The translations under genes were made by a program, and so were the position numbers. From NCBI GenBank assembly GCA_002689905.1, contig NZIN01000032.1, forward strand, positions 1 through 11,320: DNA of 11,320 bases, in the 5' to 3' direction. This DNA comes from Rickettsiales bacterium (lineage in GTDB: Bacteria; Pseudomonadota; Alphaproteobacteria; TMED109). A model generated the notes under the pieces. It ran no database searches. It was not told the origin of the DNA and saw only the letters and a program-made list of their open reading frames with translations. This document shows positions 1 to 5,875 of the stretch, one piece after another (position 1 is the stretch's first letter; the number at the start of each line of letters is the position of its first letter).

Positions 1-1
1 T

Positions 2-682
2 AAAAAACCAATTAAATATGTAGTTATTTCTCATAGGCATTTTGATCATGCTTTTGGTATTGAAGCTTATATTGAGGAAAAATCAATTATTTTTATGGAT
101 AAAAATGAATTTAATTATTTTAAAAAAGAAGGTCCAGCGATAAATAAATTATTAATAAATAATTTAGGGTTTGATAGAGATAATATTAATTTTGATAGTA
201 TTAATAAGGAAAAAATAACATTTATAGTAAATAATACTGAAGTAGATCTTGGAAATAGAAAAATATTAATTAAAAACCTAGGAAGAGCTCATACTTTAGG
301 TGATATTGTATCTTATGATTATAAAACGAATACCTATTTAACTGGAGACCTTATCTTTACAGGTAGAGCAGCAGCTTTTTCTGATGCTGATATTCCACTA
401 TGGATAGAGGCAATAGAAAAAAAACTAGATAAACCCTGGAAATTTATAATACCAGGACATGGTGAAATTATCAAAAATACCTCAAAAATAAAGGATACGA
501 AAAGCTGGCTGTACTTTATAGATAAGGCAATTAAAAAATCAGCTTTACAGGGAGATATGATATCAGAAATATTTGAATATTCTATTCCACATGACATTCA
601 ACATCTTAAAATGAAAAAATTGACACTTCGTCAAGGGTTAAAAAGACAAATGTATTTATATAAAAAAAAATATATTGAATAA
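2..682 (+). CDS. Metallo-beta-lactamase-fold hydrolase, 5'-partial
   Basis: The reading frame is already open at base 2, so the gene begins left of the window; the first in-frame ATG at 95 is internal. Codons 32-49 encode His-Arg-His-Phe-Asp-His, the HxHxDH zinc-binding motif of the metallo-beta-lactamase (MBL) superfamily, which lies upstream of that ATG. Further metal ligands are visible downstream: His in GRAHTLGDIV, Asp in LTGDLIFTGR and His in IPGHGE, giving a complete di-metal set. About 226 residues are visible, followed by a lysine-rich C-terminus. The GRAHT...GDLIF.GR pattern resembles the SoxH/quinoprotein-associated zinc metallohydrolase branch, but I cannot assign a substrate. If the missing N-terminus holds a signal peptide the enzyme would be periplasmic; this cannot be seen. 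It is followed 37 bp later by a tRNA gene, with no terminator hairpin between. The MBL fold is secure; the specific role is unknown. Confidence 0.85.
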   Translation, partial: KKPIKYVVISHRHFDHAFGIEAYIEEKSIIFMDKNEFNYFKKEGPAINKLLINNLGFDRDNINFDSINKEKITFIVNNTEVDLGNRKILIKNLGRAHTLGDIVSYDYKTNTYLTGDLIFTGRAAAFSDADIPLWIEAIEKKLDKPWKFIIPGHGEIIKNTSKIKDTKSWLYFIDKAIKKSALQGDMISEIFEYSIPHDIQHLKMKKLTLRQGLKRQMYLYKKKYIE

Positions 683-719
683 AATAAAAAAAAGATTAAA
701 AATTATCATTTATATATAT

Positions 720-804
720 GGGGCTGTGGCGGAACTGGTAGACGCAGGGGATTCAAAATCCCCCGGAGCAATCCTTGAGAGTTCGAGTCTCTCCAGCCCT
801 ACCA
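720..804 (+). tRNA. tRNA-Leu, anticodon CAA
   Basis: An 85-nt class II tRNA that folds completely. The acceptor stem pairs GGGGCTG (720-726) with CAGCCCT (794-800). The D arm is GCG/CGC, and the anticodon stem GGGGA/TCCCC encloses loop TTCAAAA, placing anticodon CAA at 754-756, which reads the UUG leucine codon. A long variable arm (GGA/TCC closed by GCAA) marks class II, and the T arm is GAGAG-TTCGAGT-CTCTC. The discriminator is A, as expected for leucine, and CCA is encoded at 802-804. The first acceptor pair is a G-U wobble rather than a Watson-Crick pair. Just upstream is only A/T-rich sequence (TATCAT at 704-709 or the following TATATA run could serve as a -10). The Shine-Dalgarno of speD begins 7 bases after the CCA, so the tRNA and speD may share a transcript. 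Confidence 0.97.
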
Positions 805-810
805 TTTTAT

Positions 811-816
811 AAGGAG
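811..816 (+). promoter_or_regulatory. Strong Shine-Dalgarno of speD
   Basis: AAGGAG lies 7 bases before the ATG at 824 and matches the anti-Shine-Dalgarno core perfectly. It is one of the few strong ribosome binding sites in the window and fixes the speD start. It sits only 7 bases behind the mature 3' end of tRNA-Leu. Confidence 0.8.
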
Positions 817-823
817 TTGTCTA

Positions 824-1279
824 ATGGAGTTTTTAATTCAGAATAAAAAAAAGAAGAATGTAAAAAAAATAATTTCTGAAGACCATTTTATTATAGAAGA
901 TAACTCTGCTTATGCAGGAAAACATATTGTAATAGATCTCTGGAATACTACATTTGATAATAAGGTTAGCACTCTTAAAAAAATAATAAAAAAAGCTATA
1001 AATATTGCAAACGCAAAAATGCTTCATATACATTTGCATAGGTTTGGTAAAGAACAAGGTATATCAGGTGTTGCTGTCTTAGCTGAGTCACATATAAGTG
1101 TTCATACCTGGCCAGAAAGAGAATATATTGCATTTGATATTTTTATGTGTGGAGATACTATGCCAGAAATGGCTGCAAAATATCTTGTAAAATTTTTAAA
1201 TCCTAAGAGAAAAAACATTAATATTATTAAGAGGGGAATTACTGCAATTGACGAAAAAATGTATAAATTGGCTAAATAA
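824..1279 (+). CDS. speD: S-adenosylmethionine decarboxylase proenzyme
   Basis: Cytosolic pyruvoyl enzyme that decarboxylates S-adenosylmethionine, supplying the aminopropyl donor for spermidine synthesis. The 151-residue product belongs to the short prokaryotic class 1B family. Its signature is the self-cleavage site LAES-HISVHTWPE: cleavage between Glu88 and Ser89 would turn Ser89 into the pyruvoyl group. His94 and Cys109 lie 5 and 20 residues after the serine, the same spacing as Ser63, His68 and Cys83 of the Thermotoga maritima enzyme. A lysine-rich N-terminal extension of about 25 residues (with the DHFI...YAGKH segment) precedes the core beginning near HIVIDLW; similar extensions occur in alphaproteobacterial SpeD. 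The start is supported by AAGGAG 7 bases upstream. Its 3' end overlaps the ornithine decarboxylase gene by 32 bases, so the two are probably translationally coupled. Confidence in function is high. Confidence 0.96.
   Translation: MEFLIQNKKKKNVKKIISEDHFIIEDNSAYAGKHIVIDLWNTTFDNKVSTLKKIIKKAINIANAKMLHIHLHRFGKEQGISGVAVLAESHISVHTWPEREYIAFDIFMCGDTMPEMAAKYLVKFLNPKRKNINIIKRGITAIDEKMYKLAK
1231..1236 (+). promoter_or_regulatory. Probable Shine-Dalgarno for the TTG start of ornithine decarboxylase
   Basis: A purine run GAGGGG within the end of speD lies 11 bases before the TTG at 1248. No ATG or GTG occurs in the decarboxylase frame near the expected N-terminus, so this site with the TTG is the best explanation for initiation. 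The spacing is slightly long; a CTG at 1242 would sit closer but is a much rarer start codon. Confidence 0.5.
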
Positions 1280-2381
1280 TAATTATAAAGCCTCTCCGAA
1301 ATTAGTTTTTGACTTAGAGGAAGTAGAAAAAAATTTTATAAAGTTTAATAAAAACTTTAGTGAGATTATACCTTACTATGCTGTAAAAGCTAATCCAAAC
1401 AAAAAGATTTTGTCTTTATTAAATAGGTTAGGTAGTCACTTTGATTGCGCAAGTATTAAAGAAATCCAGAGTTGTAATCAACTAAAAGTTGCATCACATA
1501 AAATTTCTTTTGGAAATACTATAAAAAAATCTGATGATATTAAAAAAGCCTATAGGTTAGGAGTGAACCTATATGCATTTGACTGTGAAGAAGAACTAGA
1601 AAAGATTGCTATATACGCTCCCACTTCAAAAGTATATTGTAGAATTCAAGTTCCTAATGGTGGAGCAGAGTGGCCATTATCAAAAAAATTTGGATGCACA
1701 CCTAAACTAGCTGAAAAGTTATTGATTAAGGCTAAAGAGTTAAACCTTAACCCGGTGGGATTGTCTTTTCATGTAGGATCTCAACAGTTATCAAATAAAA
1801 CATGGGAAAAAGCTTTAAGTATTTCATCTAAAGTCTACAAGAATTTTTACAAAAAAAATCAAAAGCTTAATTTTTTAAATATAGGTGGAGGAGTACCTGC
1901 CTTATATAAAAATAGTAAATTTAATTTTACAGAGTATGCAAATAATATAAATATTTTAATAAAAAGGTATTTTGCTGAAGCAACACCAGAAAAAATTATC
2001 GCTGAGCCTGGAAGGTTTCTTGTTGCCAGTGCAGGTATTTTAGAATGTGAAATCATACTAATTAAGAACCATAATAGTATTAATCAAAAATGGATATATC
2101 TTGACGTAGGAAGGTATAGTGGTCTTGCTGAGACAGAGGGAGAGGCTATAAAATATAATATTGAAACCGTAAAAAATAAAAAAGGAAAAAAAAGAAAATA
2201 TATAATTGCTGGACCCTCTTGTGATAGTCATGATGTACTGTATAAGAAAAATTTATATGTTTTTCCAGATAACATTAAAATCGGCGATAGAATAAGAATA
2301 TTTCCTGCCGGAGCATATACGATATCTTATGAGTCTGATTTTAATGGTATAAAAAAAATTAAGCAGATTTTTTTAAATTAA
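1248..2381 (+). CDS. Ornithine decarboxylase, PLP-dependent alanine-racemase-fold (type III) family
   Basis: Converts L-ornithine to putrescine, the first committed step of the pathway completed by SpeD and SpeE. The 377-residue protein has the full signature of the group IV (alanine racemase-fold) decarboxylases. Lys47 in YYAVKANP should form the PLP Schiff base. SFGNTIKK (88-94), HVGSQQ (175-180), the phosphate-binding glycine loop NIGGGVPA (211-218) and AEPGR (252-256) follow in order. C-terminal GPSCDSHDVLY (322-332) carries the catalytic Cys325-Asp326 pair contributed across the dimer, and GAYT is at 355-358. Length and motifs match short alphaproteobacterial ornithine (or lysine/ornithine) decarboxylases rather than the long arginine or diaminopimelate enzymes; neighbouring speD and speE favour ornithine. 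The start is a TTG inside speD (32-base overlap); it gives about 20 residues before the first core strand, LVFDL, which fits the family. The stop codon is shared with convergent speE within TTAA. Minor activity on lysine cannot be excluded. Confidence 0.93.
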   Translation: MTKKCINWLNNNYKASPKLVFDLEEVEKNFIKFNKNFSEIIPYYAVKANPNKKILSLLNRLGSHFDCASIKEIQSCNQLKVASHKISFGNTIKKSDDIKKAYRLGVNLYAFDCEEELEKIAIYAPTSKVYCRIQVPNGGAEWPLSKKFGCTPKLAEKLLIKAKELNLNPVGLSFHVGSQQLSNKTWEKALSISSKVYKNFYKKNQKLNFLNIGGGVPALYKNSKFNFTEYANNINILIKRYFAEATPEKIIAEPGRFLVASAGILECEIILIKNHNSINQKWIYLDVGRYSGLAETEGEAIKYNIETVKNKKGKKRKYIIAGPSCDSHDVLYKKNLYVFPDNIKIGDRIRIFPAGAYTISYESDFNGIKKIKQIFLN

Positions 2382-3217
2382 TTTTCACATATACTTTTTA
2401 TAAAGTTTGGTAAAGCAAATGATGCTGTTAAAACCTCTTTATTATAATATTGGGTGCTAATTTTATATTGAGCTAGATGTTTTTTCTCTTTTAATAAATT
2501 AATATTATTAGATGCCCATACAAGAGTCATATATCCCCCAATATATGATGGAACTACTGTAAGAATACAACCTGAATATTTAAAAAACCTTTTTACATCT
2601 TTCATTACTCCCTTTAACTCTTGTTTCTGTAAAAAAGGTACTCCACTTTGGAAAATAACTAAACTGTCTATAGACATAATTTTTCTAATATTCTTATAAA
2701 AATTTAGTTTGTATAGACTTTTTCCTGCACCTACGGGGTCAGGTCTATCTGCAATAATAACATCATAGATATTTGAAGTATTCTTAATAAATTCTACAGC
2801 ATCTTCATAGAAAAATTTTATCTTTTTATTATTTAATGAATTATTATTAATTTTTTTAAAATACTTTTTACTGAGGTCTACAACATCTTTATCTATATCT
2901 ACTAAGTCAATATTTTTAATGAATTTATATTTTAGAACTTCCTCTGCTACTGCACCATCTCCACCTCCAACTATTAAAATATTATTAGGGGGGTTTTTTA
3001 ATGATTGTATCGCAGGATGAACTAACATCTCTGAATAAGCAGATTCATCTTTTTCTGTGAGTTGAACTATACCGTCTAAAGCTAATACTCTTCCATAAAA
3101 GCTAGAATCGAAAACCTCAATTTTTTGAAATTTAGATTTTTTATTTATTAACAATTTTTTAATTTCTATTTTTTGGCTTAATCCGCTATAAAGCTTTTCT
3201 ATAAAAAATTTATTCAT
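2378..3217 (-). CDS. speE: Spermidine synthase (putrescine aminopropyltransferase)
   Basis: Transfers the aminopropyl group of decarboxylated AdoMet to putrescine, giving spermidine and methylthioadenosine in the cytosol. The 279 residues align through their length with E. coli SpeE: FYGRVLALDGIVQLTEKDE (40-58), the nucleotide-binding GGGDG (84-88), an acidic residue after the next strand (LVDID, 105-109), the catalytic loop with Asp157 and Asp160, and QSGVPFLQ, PSYIGGYMTLVWAS and the terminal SFALP. Both active-site aspartates are kept, but nearby residues are unusual: DRPDP instead of D(S/C)(S/T)DP, YSE (61-63) instead of Y(Q/H)E, and Asp107 where Glu usually contacts the AdoMet ribose. The acceptor specificity may therefore differ slightly. 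It lies 18 bases downstream of the Nudix gene on the same strand, with a good AGAGGT Shine-Dalgarno in the gap. It converges on the ornithine decarboxylase gene, overlapping it by 4 bases. Confidence 0.94.
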   Translation of the reverse strand: MNKFFIEKLYSGLSQKIEIKKLLINKKSKFQKIEVFDSSFYGRVLALDGIVQLTEKDESAYSEMLVHPAIQSLKNPPNNILIVGGGDGAVAEEVLKYKFIKNIDLVDIDKDVVDLSKKYFKKINNNSLNNKKIKFFYEDAVEFIKNTSNIYDVIIADRPDPVGAGKSLYKLNFYKNIRKIMSIDSLVIFQSGVPFLQKQELKGVMKDVKRFFKYSGCILTVVPSYIGGYMTLVWASNNINLLKEKKHLAQYKISTQYYNKEVLTASFALPNFIKSICEN

Positions 3218-3222
3218 GCATT

Positions 3223-3230
3223 ACCTCTTT
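3223..3230 (-). promoter_or_regulatory. Shine-Dalgarno of speE
   Basis: On the minus strand AAAGAGGT stands 5 bases before the ATG whose first base is 3217. It lies in the 18-base gap after the Nudix stop codon and supports both the chosen speE start and independent re-initiation within a Nudix-speE transcript. Confidence 0.7.
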
Positions 3231-3235
3231 TATTT

Positions 3236-3937
3236 TCAATTTTCCCATTTTATCCATCTTTTTTTTCTTCTCCAAGTAAACATAGGAAAACTCTTTTTTG
3301 AACTAATATTTGAAAAGTTATCATTTAGTTTAATAACTTCATTAATCATAAATTCAGTTACATCAGCAATTTTTTTACTTTTTACATCCTTTAATCGTAA
3401 CCATCCTAGATTATTTAATTCACCATTAGATTTAACTTTTCCTAAAAAATCTTCATGAAATGCAATAAAAAATCTAGCATGAAATCTAATTTTCAGGGTT
3501 GATGGTGTAATAGCTCGTCCAAAAAAGTATAATTTATGATTATTTGGCAAGTATGATTTTTTTATAAAGTTTATCCAAGTGCTTTGGTTAAAGGAATCAG
3601 GTTTTTTTTCATATTTCATTTTCTTTGCTAAGTATAAACCTGTTTCTTCTGCAGTTTCTCTAATTGCAGTTAATAATAAAGATTGACCATGTATTTTTGA
3701 TCTTGCTTTAATATTTTTATGGAATATGTGTGGATTTGCACTTAAATCAAAAAATTTATATGCTAAATAGTCTTCTTTTTCTGAAACTCCTCCTGGAAAA
3801 ACATAGACACCTGGCATAAATCTAGAAGACAAAGGCCTTTGCCCCATTAGGACAAAAGTTTCTTTTTTTTCCTTTTTTATAATTATTAAAGTAGATGCAT
3901 CTTTAGGTTTAGCTGGTATATTATAGATATTTTCCAT
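3236..3937 (-). CDS. Nudix hydrolase with split Nudix box (NUDT19-like)
   Basis: A 233-residue Nudix protein, expected to hydrolyse a nucleoside diphosphate linked to another group using divalent metal. The N-terminal part has PKDASTLIII (11-20), MGQRP (31-35) and RFMPGVYVFPGG (39-50), typical of the NUDT7/NUDT19-like branch, members of which act on CoA derivatives in eukaryotes. The catalytic RExAEExGL is intact at 93-101. The Nudix box glycine (Gly50) lies 43 residues before Arg93 instead of the canonical 14, so about 29 residues are inserted in the box; NUDT19-like proteins are known for such an insertion. The C-terminus is basic and aromatic (FTWRRKKRWIKW). The ATG start at 3937 has no evident Shine-Dalgarno. 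It precedes speE in the same direction and is divergent from the metallo-hydrolase at 4010. The family is clear; the substrate, and any link to polyamines, is unknown. Confidence 0.86.
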   Translation of the reverse strand: MENIYNIPAKPKDASTLIIIKKEKKETFVLMGQRPLSSRFMPGVYVFPGGVSEKEDYLAYKFFDLSANPHIFHKNIKARSKIHGQSLLLTAIRETAEETGLYLAKKMKYEKKPDSFNQSTWINFIKKSYLPNNHKLYFFGRAITPSTLKIRFHARFFIAFHEDFLGKVKSNGELNNLGWLRLKDVKSKKIADVTEFMINEVIKLNDNFSNISSKKSFPMFTWRRKKRWIKWEN

Positions 3938-4009
3938 AAAGTAATAGTATTATTATTTAATTTAAAGTAATTAATAAATTAACATAAATAACATATTTAT
4001 ATTATAAAA
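3938..4009. promoter_or_regulatory. Divergent intergenic spacer, presumed to hold promoters for both flanking genes
   Basis: This 72-bp, almost purely A/T spacer separates the leftward Nudix-speE pair from the rightward metallo-hydrolase and is the longest gene-free stretch in the window. Both flanking genes start here, so it should contain two promoters. Rightward, TATATT at 3998-4003 would place transcription start near the GTG at 4010. Leftward, TATTAC/TAATAC-like hexamers lie just before the Nudix ATG. No clear -35 box or regulator operator is visible, and in such A/T-rich DNA -10 matches arise easily by chance. Confidence 0.35.
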
Positions 4010-4894
4010 GTGAAACGATATTATAATAAAAAATTTACAGCTAATTATGAAAATGCTGAAATACTAGATGTTAATGTTAAAAGGCTTCTAGCTCATAATC
4101 CAAGTCCATTTACATTCTATGGAACAGGTACTTATATAATAGGTGATGAGGAAGTTGCAGTTATAGATCCAGGGCCTAAAATAGAAAGTCATATTAAAAA
4201 TCTTTTAAAATTAATATCGCAAGCAAGTAAGGTTCACTTATTTATTACTCATACACATGCCGATCATTCCCCTGCATCTAAAATTATTAAAGACAACATT
4301 AATTGTATTACATATGGATACGGCCCTTATCCAAGAAAAAATTTTAATACTGACTTTGAAGAAGGACATGACTTGACTTTTAAACCCGATGTAACTTTGA
4401 AAGATGGAGAGCTTGTAAAGGCAAAAAACTGGACTATTCGTGCAATTCATACACCAGGACATACTTCTAACCATATGTGTTATGGACTAGAAGAAAATTC
4501 AATCTTATTTTCTGGTGATCATATTATGGGTTGGTCTACTACCGTAATAATTCCACCCGATGGAAATATGAGTTCTTATATAGATAGTTTAAAAAAAGTC
4601 TTAGATTATGACTATAAAGTAATTTACCCTACTCATGGAGGGCCTATTGTTAAACCTAAACAGTTTGTTAGAGCATTAATAAAACACAGATTAATGAGAC
4701 AAAAACAAATTACAAATGAACTTAAAAAAAATAAACTGTCTTTAAAAGAAATGGTTAGTAGGTTTTATAAGACTACTGATAAAAGGCTATGGCCTGCAGC
4801 AGAAAAATCAATCTTAGCAAATTTATTAAGCCTTAAAAGCAAAGGAATAGTAATTGATGAGAATGATAAAAAAACCATATGGAAATTAACTTAA
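4010..4894 (+). CDS. Metallo-beta-lactamase-fold hydrolase, LACTB2-like with C-terminal winged helix
   Basis: A 294-residue MBL-fold hydrolase. The N-terminal signature NPSPFTFYGTGTYIIG (30-45) and AVIDPGP (50-56) are typical of the LACTB2-like branch. Metal ligands are complete: HTHADH (81-86), His151 in HTPGHTSNH, Asp170 in LFSGDH and His209 in YPTHGGP. After the catalytic domain comes a basic region (HRLMRQKQITNEL, 226-238) and a helical segment to the end, matching the C-terminal winged-helix module (BLACT_WH) of this group. LACTB2 of animals is an endoribonuclease, but bacterial relatives are mostly uncharacterised, so substrate is open. No signal peptide is seen, suggesting cytosol. Translation is assigned to GTG at 4010; there is no Shine-Dalgarno, so the mRNA may be leaderless. 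ribF follows 26 bases after the stop, probably on the same transcript. Confidence 0.88.
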   Translation: MKRYYNKKFTANYENAEILDVNVKRLLAHNPSPFTFYGTGTYIIGDEEVAVIDPGPKIESHIKNLLKLISQASKVHLFITHTHADHSPASKIIKDNINCITYGYGPYPRKNFNTDFEEGHDLTFKPDVTLKDGELVKAKNWTIRAIHTPGHTSNHMCYGLEENSILFSGDHIMGWSTTVIIPPDGNMSSYIDSLKKVLDYDYKVIYPTHGGPIVKPKQFVRALIKHRLMRQKQITNELKKNKLSLKEMVSRFYKTTDKRLWPAAEKSILANLLSLKSKGIVIDENDKKTIWKLT

Positions 4895-4920
4895 AAAAAT
4901 TATGTTATTAGGCATCAAAT

Positions 4921-5874
4921 ATGTTAGTTAACAGAAATAATTTCAATGATTCAAAAAAGTATAATTATAGTATAGCTATCGGTAACTTTGACGGTATACA
5001 TAAAGGTCATAAATACTTACTTAATAACCTTAAAAAATTAAAAAAATCTAAAACAGATAGAATTGGAGTATTATCTTTTACTCCTCACCCAGTTAAATTG
5101 ATTGCTCCAGATAGATGGAAAAAAAACTTGGTGAGGTTTCGAACTAAATATGAGCAGTTAAAAAATATTGGAATTGATGTATTATTTTTGATTACATTTA
5201 CAAATAAATTCAGCAAAATATCTGCTGAGGAATTCATAAATGAATATCTAATAAAAAAAATAAATGTTAAAAATATTATAGTGGGAAAAGATTTTAGATT
5301 TGGTTGTAATAGAAAAGGTAATATTGAGCTTTTGAAAAAATATAAAAAATCTTTTAATTTAATCACTGTAAATAAAAAAGAAGACTTGAATAATATAATA
5401 TACTCATCTTCTTCTATTAGAGATCTAATTCGTAACGGTAATATCAGAGAAGCTAATGAAGTTTTAGGTTATAATTGGGAAGTGCAAGGTAAAGTAGTAA
5501 AAGGCAAATCTCTAGGAAGGTTATTAGGCTTTCCTACTGCTAATATAAAATATTTATATCAAATTGCTCCGCAAAAAGGTATTTATGCTTGCTGGGTAAA
5601 AATAGAAGGAGAAAAATGCTGGAGAATGAGTGCAGTGTCTACAGGAGTGAGACCACACTATAACGGCACTGAAGAAATTTTGGAAGTTTATGTTTTCAAT
5701 TACTCTGGTAATTTGTATCAAAAAAGAATTACTGTGTCCTTTGTTAGAAAAATTAGAGGTGAAGAGAAATTTAATAATGAGTTAGATTTGATTAATCAGA
5801 TGAAAAAAGATTGTATAAATATTAAAGACATTCTTGAAAAAAATGAAATTAATTATAAAAATGAAAGTAAATAA
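4921..5874 (+). CDS. ribF: Bifunctional riboflavin kinase / FAD synthetase
   Basis: Makes FMN from riboflavin and ATP, then FAD by adenylylation of FMN. The 317 residues have the usual two domains. The N-terminal FMN adenylyltransferase shows the nucleotidyltransferase motif GNFDGIHKGH (21-30), SFTPHP (52-57), VGKDFRFG (121-128) and YSSSSIRDLIRNG (161-173). The C-terminal riboflavin kinase shows KGKSLGRLLGFPTAN (194-208), the catalytic Glu255 in ILEVYVFNY and FVRKIRGEEKF (274-284). One departure is VSTGVRPHYNG (239-249), where the family usually has VNxGxRPTF. The ATG at 4921 has only a weak AGG upstream. The stop codon is separated from the ileS ATG by one base, and ribF-ileS-lspA is a very common bacterial order, supporting co-transcription. 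The assignment is secure for both activities, allowing for the altered kinase motif. Confidence 0.95.
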   Translation: MLVNRNNFNDSKKYNYSIAIGNFDGIHKGHKYLLNNLKKLKKSKTDRIGVLSFTPHPVKLIAPDRWKKNLVRFRTKYEQLKNIGIDVLFLITFTNKFSKISAEEFINEYLIKKINVKNIIVGKDFRFGCNRKGNIELLKKYKKSFNLITVNKKEDLNNIIYSSSSIRDLIRNGNIREANEVLGYNWEVQGKVVKGKSLGRLLGFPTANIKYLYQIAPQKGIYACWVKIEGEKCWRMSAVSTGVRPHYNGTEEILEVYVFNYSGNLYQKRITVSFVRKIRGEEKFNNELDLINQMKKDCINIKDILEKNEINYKNESK

Positions 5875-5875
5875 A

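Noticed and set aside
334..597. Minus-strand open frame opposite the left metallo-hydrolase
   Set aside because: It is antisense to a conserved domain and its translation shows no recognisable motif; a shadow of the real gene.
683..719. Possible terminator after the left metallo-hydrolase
   Set aside because: The gap is A/T-rich but contains no G/C-bearing hairpin followed by a T-run.
833..1057. Minus-strand open frame opposite speD
   Set aside because: Phe/Tyr-rich translation produced by A-rich codons on the other strand; no start signal or family resemblance.
3216..3458. Plus-strand open frame opposite the Nudix gene
   Set aside because: Hydrophobic, low-complexity translation antisense to conserved Nudix sequence.
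5834..5875. In-frame upstream extension of ileS starting at ATG 5834
   Set aside because: It lies entirely inside ribF, encodes a lysine-rich stretch unlike IleRS N-termini, and ATG 5876 directly after the ribF stop gives the expected start.
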